Below are positions 18,660-28,122 of a stretch of 64,000 bases of DNA, piece by piece; position 1 is the first letter of the stretch, and every line of letters begins with the position of its first letter. Below the pieces are notes generated by a model, which did not search any database, was not told the origin of the DNA, and saw only the letters and a program-made list of their open reading frames with translations. The position numbers and the translations under genes were made by a program. This DNA is from Treponema sp. (lineage in GTDB: Bacteria > Spirochaetota > Spirochaetia > Treponematales > Breznakiellaceae): NCBI GenBank assembly GCA_031274285.1, contig JAISQJ010000162.1, positions 23,345 to 87,344 on the forward strand, in the 5' to 3' direction.

Positions 18660-19576
18660 AACAAACCCTGGTAATCGGGTCCACGGTGGTAGATATACTG
18701 ATCACCGTGCCCCGCCTTCCCCGCCGGGGGGAGGATATCAATATCACTTCCTCCCTGTGCCGCATCGGCGGCTGTGCCTACAATGTGTATAAAACGTTAC
18801 GCCTGTTCCAAAGCCCCGCCATGCTCTGTTCCCCCGTGGGGAGCGGTATCTGGGGCCGCATGGTCCGGGACTGGCTTTCCGCCGAGGGTATAGATCCCTT
18901 TGTAAATCTGGAGGCGGAAAACGGCTGCTGCTACTGCCTTATTGAGGGGGACGGGGAGCGGAGTTTTTTGTCCCACCACGGGGCGGAGTACCTTTTTTCC
19001 CGGACCTGGATGGAGGGGCTTGACTATTCCCGGACCGACAGCGTCTTTATCTGCGGCATCGAGGTGGAGGATCCCACGGGGGGTGAAATCGTGGATTTTG
19101 TCTATGAACATCCCGATTTGGATCTCTACTTTGCCCCCGGCCCCCGGATTGCCCACATCCCCCCCGGCCGTATGGAACGGCTCCTCAGCCGCCGTACTAC
19201 CGGGAGCAGGGGCCCCGTCCTCCATCTGAACGGAAGCGAGGCCCGCGGCTTTTCCGGCAGGGATACGGTGGAAGCGGCGGCGGATTTTCTTTTCCAAAGG
19301 ACCGGAAACGATCTGGTGATCACCCTGGGGGCGGAGGGCTGTTACTACCGGGAAAGGGACAAGCCGGAGGGGCGCCTGGTCCCCGGCCTTCCCGCCGAAG
19401 TGATCGATACGGTGGGCGCCGGGGACGCCCACTGCGGCGCGGTAATCGCCTGCCTTAAACAGGGGATGACCCTGCAGGAAGCCTGCGAAAGGGCCAACGC
19501 GGCCGGCGCCGCGGCGGTAGCCGTTCGGGGGGCGACACTGGATAAACTGCCGCCCTTCCCGCTGCGGGCCGAATGA
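18656..19576 (+). CDS. PfkB family carbohydrate kinase
   Basis: VIGSTVVDILITVPRLPRRGEDINITS...IGGCAYNVYKTL and DTVGAGDAHCGAVIACL. Confidence 0.9.
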   Translation: MKQTLVIGSTVVDILITVPRLPRRGEDINITSSLCRIGGCAYNVYKTLRLFQSPAMLCSPVGSGIWGRMVRDWLSAEGIDPFVNLEAENGCCYCLIEGDGERSFLSHHGAEYLFSRTWMEGLDYSRTDSVFICGIEVEDPTGGEIVDFVYEHPDLDLYFAPGPRIAHIPPGRMERLLSRRTTGSRGPVLHLNGSEARGFSGRDTVEAAADFLFQRTGNDLVITLGAEGCYYRERDKPEGRLVPGLPAEVIDTVGAGDAHCGAVIACLKQGMTLQEACERANAAGAAAVAVRGATLDKLPPFPLRAE

Positions 19577-19705
19577 CGCCCCCCGCCGCAGAGACGCAAT
19601 GAACCTTCGGTTCGGCGGGGTATCGCCGGCCGGGAGGTTTTACCCCCCCCTTCGAATAGCGGGGGCGTTGCGGGGGCACTGGCGGCTAAACGCCGCCCCC
19701 GCAGA

Positions 19706-19777
19706 GGGGGGAACGGCGCAGCCGCCCGCGGCTGCGCCGGAGGGGGGAACGGCGCAGCCGCCCGCGGCTGCGCCGGA
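19706..19777. repeat. 2 x 36-bp tandem repeat, each unit containing an 11-bp-arm palindrome
   Basis: GGGGGGAACGGCGCAGCCGCCCGCGGCTGCGCCGGA twice, then GGGGGGAGACCGCGGCACC... starting a diverged third copy. Confidence 0.9.
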
Positions 19778-19835
19778 GGGGGGAGACCGCGGCACCTGTG
19801 CCGTCCCCCCTACAACTTAACAGGATCCGGCGGGA

Positions 19836-20123
19836 TTAGGGATTTTTTCTGGGAGGCCGGCGGGCGCCGAAGAGGGGGGCAAAATATTTGTCCACATCGA
19901 ATTTTTTGAGCACCACCTTGAGGAGCAGCCGGTACACCACAAAGCTTATGGCGATGGGGAGTATGAGGATGACGATGAGCCCCCACTGCTGGGCGGATTC
20001 CGGAATAAAGGCGATGATCCGTGAGTACATGAGCAGCAGCAGCAAAAAACTGATGATATAGAGCAGCACGTTAAATACGGTGGCCCCCAGGATAAAGAGC
20101 AGGGTATTAGTCCGTTTGTTCAT
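19836..20123 (-). CDS. small hypothetical membrane protein
   Basis: MNKRTNTLLFILGATVFNVLLYIISFLLLLLMYSRIIAF..., two or three TM segments; overlaps the lspA end. Confidence 0.6.
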   Translation of the reverse strand: MNKRTNTLLFILGATVFNVLLYIISFLLLLLMYSRIIAFIPESAQQWGLIVILILPIAISFVVYRLLLKVVLKKFDVDKYFAPLFGARRPPRKNP

Positions 20124-20655
20124 TGATCGTTCCCTCCCCCGGCGATTTTTTTGATCCGGTTATGATGGTGATAAGAAAAAGGGCGCAGCAAACTACCACA
20201 CTTGAATCGGCGATATTAAACGTGGGGAACCGCTCCATCCAAAAAAGGCCGAAAAATTTTACGCTGATAAAATCCACTACCCCGTCGGGCCTAAAGATAC
20301 GGTCGATGATATTCCCCAGGCCGCCGCCCACGATCCCCGCCAGGGCCCAGCGCTGGGGGGTGGAGAATTCCTGGGACCGCATGTAATACCAGAGCAGAAA
20401 AGCCAGCACCAGGATGGGGACCAGGATAAACAAAAAGGGCCGCAGGTTTTCCGGCAGGTTATGTCCCAGGCTGAAGGCGATTGCCTTGTTCCGCACATGG
20501 ACGATGTACACGAGGCCGTTGTCAAACACGTCTTTGATCAGGCTGCCTTCCCGGGGCCACCTGCCGACGATGAAGGATTTAACTCCCTGATCAAGCAGGA
20601 TTATCAGGGCAGTCAGGCTGAAGGGCAGCAGCTTTCCTTTGATATCTTCGCTCAC
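20107..20655 (-). CDS. lspA: signal peptidase II (prolipoprotein)
   Basis: LIILLDQGVKSFIVGRW; GGGLGNIIDRIFRPDGVVDFISVKFF; FNIADSSVVVC. GTG start at 20655. Confidence 0.93.
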   Translation of the reverse strand: MSEDIKGKLLPFSLTALIILLDQGVKSFIVGRWPREGSLIKDVFDNGLVYIVHVRNKAIAFSLGHNLPENLRPFLFILVPILVLAFLLWYYMRSQEFSTPQRWALAGIVGGGLGNIIDRIFRPDGVVDFISVKFFGLFWMERFPTFNIADSSVVVCCALFLITIITGSKKSPGEGTINEQTD

Positions 20656-20686
20656 ATATACTCCGTTTTTATGCGCCCCCGCACAG

Positions 20687-21487
20687 CTAGAGGCCGGTGG
20701 GAACGTCAAGAAATTCGCTGTCGATGGATAAATCCACGGCGCAGCGTTCCATCATCCGGCGGACTCCCCATACCTCGGTGGCATAGTGGCCCCCGGAAAT
20801 CATGTTCAGCCCCGCCTCCTGGGCTTCCGGGTAGACGGAATGACTCGCTTCCCCGGTGACGTAGAGATCGATTCCCGCTTCAATGGCCTGCAGGGCTTCC
20901 CGTGGCGCACCCCCGGAGATTACCGCGCAGGTTCCGTTCAATTCCCTGCCGAAGGGAAATACCCCCAAGGCCGGACGGCCCATAAAACTGATCCGCTTTA
21001 CCGCCTCCTCGATGGGGATGGGAGGATCGAGCAGCCCCTTATACCCTATTTTACGGCCATGGTATAGGCCGAAGGGTTCCGGTTCCTTAAGTCCCAAAAG
21101 TTCCGCCAGGGCCGCATTATTTCCCAGCCGGGGGTGCTGATCCAGGGGCAGGTGCACCGCATAGAGGGCGATGTTGTGATCCAGGAGGTACTTGAGCCGC
21201 CCCCGGTGGTTCCCTGTTACCGCCAGGGGGGCGCCCCAGAACAGGCCGTGGTGCACAAAGAGCAGCCCCGCGCCGCAGGAGGCGGCACGGGTAATGGTTT
21301 CCAGGTTCGCATCCACCGCAAAGGCGATTTTTCCTAGTTCCGACCCGTCGTTATCTACCTGCAGGCCGTTCATGGAATCGTCGATGCCGGCAAACCCGTC
21401 GATGTCCAAGAGGCTTTTGAAATACGCGTCCAGGGTCCGGGTACTAAAGGCAGATATCACCCGCTTAGTATAAATCGAGATCCCCAA
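20687..21487 (-). CDS. Nif3-like dinuclear metal centre hexameric protein
   Basis: DDSMNGLQVDNDGSELGKIAFAVDANLETI; LLFVHHGLFWG; YAVHLPLDQHPRLGNNAALAELLGL; DLYVTGEASHSVYPEAQEAGLNMISGGHYATE. Confidence 0.92.
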   Translation of the reverse strand: MGISIYTKRVISAFSTRTLDAYFKSLLDIDGFAGIDDSMNGLQVDNDGSELGKIAFAVDANLETITRAASCGAGLLFVHHGLFWGAPLAVTGNHRGRLKYLLDHNIALYAVHLPLDQHPRLGNNAALAELLGLKEPEPFGLYHGRKIGYKGLLDPPIPIEEAVKRISFMGRPALGVFPFGRELNGTCAVISGGAPREALQAIEAGIDLYVTGEASHSVYPEAQEAGLNMISGGHYATEVWGVRRMMERCAVDLSIDSEFLDVPTGL

Positions 21488-22949
21488 AATTCCAATACCG
21501 GGTTTCCAGTTCCAGGACCGGACGGCCCTGGAACCGGGTTCCGGCCTCCGAATCCCCGGCGGGAATCCTGCCGGGGACGGTAAGCTGACAGAAGCGGGCG
21601 ATGAGGGCGGCGGTGTACCGGCTGGAACTCAGGGCCTCCGAGCCCGGAAAAACACCGCGGCCCGATCCCCTAGACCGGCCCGGAAACAGGGCGGAGTAGA
21701 GGGAACGCTCCGCGGGGAAATCCGTGTAGTCCAGGGGCCCCGCCCCCTCCATGGCGGCCAGGGCCGCGGGGCCGCCGGAATTCCGCAGGGCGGAAAAGAG
21801 GGCTGCGTAGCTCCCCTCCCCGCCGCCCAGGGCCCGGTCGGAAACCAGGTACAACACAGGGCAGGCGGGCCGGGGTACCGTTCCCAGGCCGCCGATCCGC
21901 TCCGGCCGCAGCCGGGCGGCCCAGTTTCGCAGGGACTCCAGGATCCGGGGGCCGGCACTTCGTTCCGGGGCCGGCGCCGGGTCCCAGGCGGTCCACAGGC
22001 GGCTTTCCACCGCCACGAGGCCGCGGACGCCGTAGGGAAGGGGGCTCCGCGCGGGAAGGCCGGTCCGGCGGGCGGCCGCCGGGCCCCAGATCCCGGGATA
22101 GCCCGGCCCGGAGGACTCCGGGACCAGGGAAACCAGGGCGGCCCCCCCGGCGCCCCAGCCCGCAAGGAAAAGGAGGTCCCCATCCGCGGCGGGAGCCAGG
22201 GCCGCCAGGTTTTCTTTGACGTAGGGAAGGAGGAATGTCAGCTCCCGCCGCCTCCCCTCCTCCAGGGCCCGGCCGAAATCATTGGCCTTTTTTAAGACGG
22301 TCCCCTTGCGGAAGGCGGACCAAAGCCCGGCCAGGTCCAGGGGGGAAAGGAAACCGGGCCGGGTATAGCTAATCACGGTAAAGCCCCGGTCCCCCAGGGC
22401 GGAACAGACGCCGTCCACCGCATCCAGGCCGCCGAAGTCCGGGGGGACCAGGAAGATGACCGGCCGGGCCGAGGAAGGACCGGCCGGGGAATCCGCCGCC
22501 GGGGGGGATTCCCGGCCTTCCCCCCCGAAAACATGCAGCTTATAGCCGCCGAAGGCCCCGTTCCTGCCCCGCACCTGAACCACCAGCCGCGCTCCCGCGG
22601 GGGGAAGGTCCGGAGGGGCGAACCATAGGGCCATTCCGGTAACCAGGACCAGGAAAACCAGGGCGGAAACAGTGAACAGGGGGCCCCGTTGGCGGAAACC
22701 TGCGATATGGCGGCTCCCCTTGAGGAGGGGGCCGAGGTTCATCAGAGCCATAAAACCTTGATTCGCCAGCAGGGGAACACATTCGGGCCGGTACCCATAG
22801 GCGGGGAAGAGGGCGCATGCCACCCCCAGGGCCAGGACGGGAAACCATGCGATGCCGTCCAGGGGCCACAGACCCTTGAACAGGGGACGGACCAGGAAGA
22901 TCAGTACGAAAAGAGAGCTCAGAAACTCCGGAATCCAAATTTCCCGCAT
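21465..22949 (-). CDS. hypothetical membrane protein with alpha/beta-hydrolase-like segment
   Basis: N-terminal TM segments, then RPVIFLVPPDFGGLDAVDGVCSALGDRGFTVISYTRPGFLSP and LLFLAGWGAGGAAL. Confidence 0.6.
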   Translation of the reverse strand: MREIWIPEFLSSLFVLIFLVRPLFKGLWPLDGIAWFPVLALGVACALFPAYGYRPECVPLLANQGFMALMNLGPLLKGSRHIAGFRQRGPLFTVSALVFLVLVTGMALWFAPPDLPPAGARLVVQVRGRNGAFGGYKLHVFGGEGRESPPAADSPAGPSSARPVIFLVPPDFGGLDAVDGVCSALGDRGFTVISYTRPGFLSPLDLAGLWSAFRKGTVLKKANDFGRALEEGRRRELTFLLPYVKENLAALAPAADGDLLFLAGWGAGGAALVSLVPESSGPGYPGIWGPAAARRTGLPARSPLPYGVRGLVAVESRLWTAWDPAPAPERSAGPRILESLRNWAARLRPERIGGLGTVPRPACPVLYLVSDRALGGGEGSYAALFSALRNSGGPAALAAMEGAGPLDYTDFPAERSLYSALFPGRSRGSGRGVFPGSEALSSSRYTAALIARFCQLTVPGRIPAGDSEAGTRFQGRPVLELETRYWNFGDLDLY

Positions 22950-23111
22950 GGTCCCCTATTTTACCGTAAATTCTCGTATACTTATAGGGAATCGTCGGCG
23001 GGTCCGGTATCTTTATCCCCCGGAACGCATTGATCCCCGCTGCGATTCCAGGTATTATAAGATGGTCAGTGATGGCAAAGCTTTTGGAAAACCTGGAAAG
23101 GAAGGCACAGA

Positions 23112-24605
23112 GTGGCAGCCCAGGAGCTGATTGTTGATGAGGTAAAGGTAAGAAAGGCGATACAGGCAGGGGTGCCCCTTACCATCACCACGTTTACCCT
23201 GCCCCATGAAATCGAACTATACATAGAGCAGATATTGGCCCTGTTCCTGCAGGAAGTCCATCAGGAAAAACTGAAGGACTATATTGTCTACTGCGTCCAG
23301 GAGCTGGCGGTGAACGCCAAGAAGGCCAACACCAAGCGGGTCTACTTCATGGAGAAGGGCCTGGACCTGACCAACCCCGCACAGTACAAGGAGGGGATGA
23401 GTTCCTTTAAGGAAACCACCCTTTCCAACATCGCCCACTACCTTCAACTGCAGAAGGAGAAGGGCCTCTACATCAAGCTGATCCTCCAGGTGCGGAAGAA
23501 CATTGTGTATATCGAAGTCCGCAACAACGTGGCCGTAACCAAGACGGAACTTATCCGCATCCACGATAAACTGGCCCGGTCCCGGCAGTACAACTCCCTG
23601 GAAGACGCCCTTTCCCAGGTACTGGACAATTCGGAAGGCGCCGGTCTGGGGCTGGTGATTCTGGTCCTGATGCTCAAAAAGATGGGCCTGGACGAAGACT
23701 GCTTCGACATCCTCTCCACGGATAGGGAAACCGTTGCCCGGCTCATCGTGCCCCTGGATAAGACCCGTGTGGAGAATCTTTCCCTCCTATCCAAGACCGT
23801 GGTGGATCAGGTCAACTCCCTGCCCCAGTTCCCGGAGAATATCCTGGCCATCCAGAAGATGATCAACGATCCCCGCGCCGAAATGGGGGTCATTGCCCGG
23901 CATATCTCCCAGGACCCGGCCATGACCGCGGACCTCCTCAAGATCGTCAACTCCGCCCAGTACATGCTGGTTAAGAAGGTGGATACCATCGCGGAGGCGG
24001 TAAAAATGGTGGGCATCCGGGGCATCAAGAATCTGCTCTACTCCTACGGAACCCAGAAGATCCTGGGGGACGACACCACGGATAAAAAGGCCCTGTGGGA
24101 ACATTCCTACAAGGTCGCCTTCTATGCGTACAACATGGTCAGGAATTTTAAGCGGGAAAAAAACTTGCTGGATGATATTTACGTCAGCGGCATCCTTCAC
24201 GACATGGGGAAGATCGTTTTTTCCAATGTCCACCCCGAACTGCTCAACAATATCCGCAGCTTCTGCCAGGAGAAGGGTCTGCCCCTGTCCACCTTTGAGG
24301 ACCTTTCCGCCGGCCTTAACCATGCGGAAATCGGCGCCCTCATCGCGGAGAAGTGGAATTTCCCCGAACCCCTGGTCATGGCTATCCGCTACCACCACGA
24401 TCCGGATTCCGCCGCCCCGGAGTACCGGGACCTGGTCCAGGCGGTGTACCTGGCCAACATGTTCTGCGAATATGAAAATAAGAATGTCGTCTTTGATCAG
24501 TTTGATGTGGCGGTACTGGACTCCTACGGAATTACTTCGAAAAAACAGATGGACAGCATGATCTACCAATTCGCCCAGGGCTTTAACAAGGAAAAAGAAC
24601 AGTAA
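23112..24605 (+). CDS. HATPase-like + HDOD/HD domain signalling protein
   Basis: GTG start; N-terminal IVYCVQELAVNAKKAN...EGAGLGLVILVLMLKKMG (ATPase N/G-box-like), then HDOD LPQFPENILAIQKMINDPRAEMGVIARHISQDPAMTADLLKIVNSA and HD SGILHDMGKIV. Confidence 0.85.
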   Translation: MAAQELIVDEVKVRKAIQAGVPLTITTFTLPHEIELYIEQILALFLQEVHQEKLKDYIVYCVQELAVNAKKANTKRVYFMEKGLDLTNPAQYKEGMSSFKETTLSNIAHYLQLQKEKGLYIKLILQVRKNIVYIEVRNNVAVTKTELIRIHDKLARSRQYNSLEDALSQVLDNSEGAGLGLVILVLMLKKMGLDEDCFDILSTDRETVARLIVPLDKTRVENLSLLSKTVVDQVNSLPQFPENILAIQKMINDPRAEMGVIARHISQDPAMTADLLKIVNSAQYMLVKKVDTIAEAVKMVGIRGIKNLLYSYGTQKILGDDTTDKKALWEHSYKVAFYAYNMVRNFKREKNLLDDIYVSGILHDMGKIVFSNVHPELLNNIRSFCQEKGLPLSTFEDLSAGLNHAEIGALIAEKWNFPEPLVMAIRYHHDPDSAAPEYRDLVQAVYLANMFCEYENKNVVFDQFDVAVLDSYGITSKKQMDSMIYQFAQGFNKEKEQ

Positions 24606-24628
24606 CTTTAGACTGCGGAGTAAAAACA

Positions 24629-26416
24629 TTAGGCCGGTGTAGCCGGCAATGTAAGGGTTACGCGGGTCCCCCGGCCTTTTTCACTTTGGTAAAAAAGGCC
24701 ATAACCGGGTCCGTACATCAGCCTAAGGCGCTTAGCTACATTGGCCGCCCCATAGCCGCCGTTAACCCTTCCATTGTTTAGTTTTTCCGCCTCTTCGGCG
24801 GTCATGCCAATCCCATCGTCCTGTATGTATATTCTTAAAATACCATCCCCCGGTTCAATCTTCACCAGGATGCTGCCGGTCCCGGATTCTTTTTCCAAAA
24901 TACCATGGATAATAGCATTCTCCACAATGGGCTGCAGGATAGTCCTAGGCACCATACAGGAGAGGGATTCTTCAGGATATTCACAGCGGTAACATAGCAC
25001 ATTTTCAAAACGCATATTTTGTAGATCAACATAGGCCTGAACATGGGCCAATTCGTTTTGCAGGGGGACGATATTTTTTCCCCCGCCCAGAGCGGCTTGG
25101 TAAAATTGCGCCAGGGCATCCACAGCAACGCTGACCTTCTCGTTACGGCCGTTTTTTGCGAGCCAATTAATCATCTCCAAAGTGTTGTAGAGAAAGTGCG
25201 GATTGATCTGTTCCTGCAGCACCTGTAATTCATAGCTTTTTAATTCCATGCCGCTCTGGTATTTGTATTCAGCAAAATCCTGTAGATTTTTTACCATTGT
25301 GTTGTAATTGACGATGAGTTGGCCAATTTCATCCCTGCCGGCGTATTCGGTGATGGGTGTGAGGGTTCCATTATTGGTGGTCTGCATATAATCAATAAGT
25401 ATCTTGACCCTGGCAGTTAAATTGGAAAATTCTATCTTAAAGAAAAAACCCGCAATACAACTCAGCAGTATAAGTATCAAGAAGGCAGCGAGCTGTAACT
25501 GACGGCTGTCACTGCGTATGGAATTTAAAGGGATGACGGTAATAAGATTGGTACGGTAATTACCAATAGGCGCCTGATAAACAATATAGTCCCGCCCTAG
25601 TACAGTCTTGTACTGCCCCGTAGTATCATCGGCCCTGGTTTTATAGGGCACAAAATTCTCTAACTGAATATCGCCGGGAAATGATCCGATGGAGGCGATA
25701 ATTTCTTGTTTATAATTTAGGATATAGGAAATTGTACCATCAATAGAGCTATTCTTATTCAGGATATCGGTAAAATCCGTTAACGGAATATCGATTCTTA
25801 CGATGCCGAAAAGATCCTGGTAATTTTCTGAACTGCAGATAGTCCTGGCATAAAAGGTACGATGGTCTTCTCCCTGCCTGATCCAGGCCGGTGGACATAG
25901 TAAAAATGACCTCCGGTGCTGTGCAAAAAATGTTTTAAACTCCCTGAACCATATATCATTTTTTACAGCGTCGAAACTAAAATAGTTTATCCCATTGGCG
26001 AGGATACCCAGTTTACCGTCAAAGTATAAATAAAAGCCGGCAATGGAGGATCGGCTAACCGTGGTGTATATCGCATGTTCCAAGTACCTTTTTACAGTAT
26101 TCATCTCGTTGGCGGAATAATCCTCCATCCTATTCTGGTTATGATAAAGAGTTTGAAAATAATCTATTCGTGACAGGGTAAAGGCCAGGGTATCATAATT
26201 GGAAATATTTTCCTTTAAATACTGTAATGTTTGTTGAAAGTTCGCCGTTGCCGAATACTGCAGTTGATGTTCCAAAAGGCCCGCCACATAAGAAGCCAAG
26301 CCAAAATTTATTAGGAGCAGGGGGGCAATAAAAATGACAATATACAGCCGGTTAAGTTTTTTAGAAAATGGAATATCATAACGAAAAATATCAAGGATTG
26401 TACGAAGTTTACTCAT
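24629..26416 (-). CDS. sensor histidine kinase, YesM type
   Basis: Two TM segments, HAMP-like, His-kinase motif LQEQINPHFLYNTLEMINWLA, HATPase (LQPIVENAIIHGI; GIGM). Confidence 0.92.
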   Translation of the reverse strand: MSKLRTILDIFRYDIPFSKKLNRLYIVIFIAPLLLINFGLASYVAGLLEHQLQYSATANFQQTLQYLKENISNYDTLAFTLSRIDYFQTLYHNQNRMEDYSANEMNTVKRYLEHAIYTTVSRSSIAGFYLYFDGKLGILANGINYFSFDAVKNDIWFREFKTFFAQHRRSFLLCPPAWIRQGEDHRTFYARTICSSENYQDLFGIVRIDIPLTDFTDILNKNSSIDGTISYILNYKQEIIASIGSFPGDIQLENFVPYKTRADDTTGQYKTVLGRDYIVYQAPIGNYRTNLITVIPLNSIRSDSRQLQLAAFLILILLSCIAGFFFKIEFSNLTARVKILIDYMQTTNNGTLTPITEYAGRDEIGQLIVNYNTMVKNLQDFAEYKYQSGMELKSYELQVLQEQINPHFLYNTLEMINWLAKNGRNEKVSVAVDALAQFYQAALGGGKNIVPLQNELAHVQAYVDLQNMRFENVLCYRCEYPEESLSCMVPRTILQPIVENAIIHGILEKESGTGSILVKIEPGDGILRIYIQDDGIGMTAEEAEKLNNGRVNGGYGAANVAKRLRLMYGPGYGLFYQSEKGRGTRVTLTLPATPA

Positions 26417-27942
26417 ACGCGATCCTTTAAGCGGTACTGGGTTGGGAGCTGACCGGTGTTTTTCTTGAATGATCTGGTAAAATAATTGGTATTGTTAAAG
26501 CCGCACCGATGGGCGATATCATGTATCTTAAGCTGCGAGAAAGTTAATAAATTTTTTGCGGTCTCGATCCGTATCTTGTTGATATAATGGTTGATGGTCA
26601 TACCATGACGCTGTTTAAAGAGATAGCAGAGATAGGGGGCGGTCAAGGCCAGTTCGTCACAGAGCATGGTGATGGAAAGATTCAGATCGCCGAATTTATT
26701 ATCAATAATATCACGGGCCCGATCCGCAAGCCGTCCGCCGCCTTCATGTCCATGTTCAAGGAAGGCAACCCGGTCCATAATGATGCCCATGCAGCCATCC
26801 AAAGTGGAAATATTTTCAAAAACCCCTATGGGCAGGGGCTCATTTCCGCCGACTTTCCATTCAATTGCCAACAGAAGATCATGCAGTAAAGCCTTGGTAT
26901 GTTCCACCGGGGGCAGTGTCTCTGTAAAATTTTCTTTAAGTTTCTGAATATCTCTTTTTATCCCATCATACCGGCCCCGGGAAATATCGGTTTTGATATT
27001 ATTAACAGCATTACAAAGGGATATATCCATGGAGAAGGAAATATCTTTCTCGGAAAGCAATTCTGACGTGCCTAAATAAAAACTTGTTTTGAGTCGAGCC
27101 TTGGCGGTGGCAAATGCATGTGATGAACGCTCAACAGAAGGAACGGTCTCCCCCAGTGCTATGGCATATTCTAGGGGAAAGAGGTTCCGGTGATTCCTGA
27201 GTATCTGGCGGATATGTTCACCATTGTTATGGAGGTTCTTACCGTGGGCAGCAGAAAACAAAAAACAGACCACCGTATTTTCCGCATCCGCATAGATGAT
27301 AGGTATAAATCCGTGGCCCGCAAAAAGGCCGTTCACATCCTCCTGAAGCTGCCTGATGTCAAGATCTTCCCCGGGGCTGTCATCAGAAATTGCAGCCTGA
27401 AAGATAAGACAAGAAAGGGGGTATCCCGGCCCAGGGCCAATGGACCCCCTCAGCTTTATTGAACCTAGGGCTTCATAAAGCTCGGCCTTATCTGCCAAGG
27501 GGCGGCTCATCATAAGGCCTAGGGCAACTCTGGAGGATAGTTCCGCCTGCCGTCCTCTGCGCTGCCGCTCCCGAAGTTCCTCCATGATTTCCCCCAGGGT
27601 CTCGCTTAACATCTCAAGATTGACAGGCTTGTTGACGTACTGTTCCGCCTTGACTTTGATTGCCGACCGTAGATATTCCTCGTCCGAATAACCGCTGAGA
27701 AACAGTATCACACAGTCGGGGAAAGCTCCACGGATATGATTTGCCAGATCAATACCATTCATACGGGGCATCCTAATATCGGTGATCAAAATATCAGGAC
27801 GCCGATCGGATAGAACTTCCAATGCCTCAATGCCGTTCCTGGCGGTTAAGACCGTATCTATACCGATTTCATCCCAGGCGATATTATCCCGAATTCCATT
27901 CCTGGTTAATACCTCGTCATCAACCAAAAGAATTATCGACAT
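26413..27942 (-). CDS. response regulator with C-terminal AraC HTH, YesN type
   Basis: Receiver MSIILLVDDEVLTRNGIRDNI...DILITDIRMPRMNGIDLA; C-terminal AraC HTH (HDIAHRCGFNNTNYFTRSFKKNTGQLPTQYR). Confidence 0.95.
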   Translation of the reverse strand: MSIILLVDDEVLTRNGIRDNIAWDEIGIDTVLTARNGIEALEVLSDRRPDILITDIRMPRMNGIDLANHIRGAFPDCVILFLSGYSDEEYLRSAIKVKAEQYVNKPVNLEMLSETLGEIMEELRERQRRGRQAELSSRVALGLMMSRPLADKAELYEALGSIKLRGSIGPGPGYPLSCLIFQAAISDDSPGEDLDIRQLQEDVNGLFAGHGFIPIIYADAENTVVCFLFSAAHGKNLHNNGEHIRQILRNHRNLFPLEYAIALGETVPSVERSSHAFATAKARLKTSFYLGTSELLSEKDISFSMDISLCNAVNNIKTDISRGRYDGIKRDIQKLKENFTETLPPVEHTKALLHDLLLAIEWKVGGNEPLPIGVFENISTLDGCMGIIMDRVAFLEHGHEGGGRLADRARDIIDNKFGDLNLSITMLCDELALTAPYLCYLFKQRHGMTINHYINKIRIETAKNLLTFSQLKIHDIAHRCGFNNTNYFTRSFKKNTGQLPTQYRLKDRV

Positions 27943-28122
27943 AGCTTATAATTCTAATATAAGTTTATAAAAAAGAAAAGTGATTTTTTCATGTTTTTTC
28001 TACAAGATATTAAGAATATGACACGGAATCATAAAAAAGTATTGTTACAGGGATACCAAATAACCTTTATACTCACTTTATGAAATTAGGCAACCACAGC
28101 TGATTTCACTAATGGCGGGAAA

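Noticed and set aside
19599-19820. 73-aa ORF through the 36-bp tandem repeats
   Set aside because: C-terminal half is just translated repeat (AEGGTAQPPAAAPEGGTAQPPAAAPEGG); better explained as non-coding repeat.
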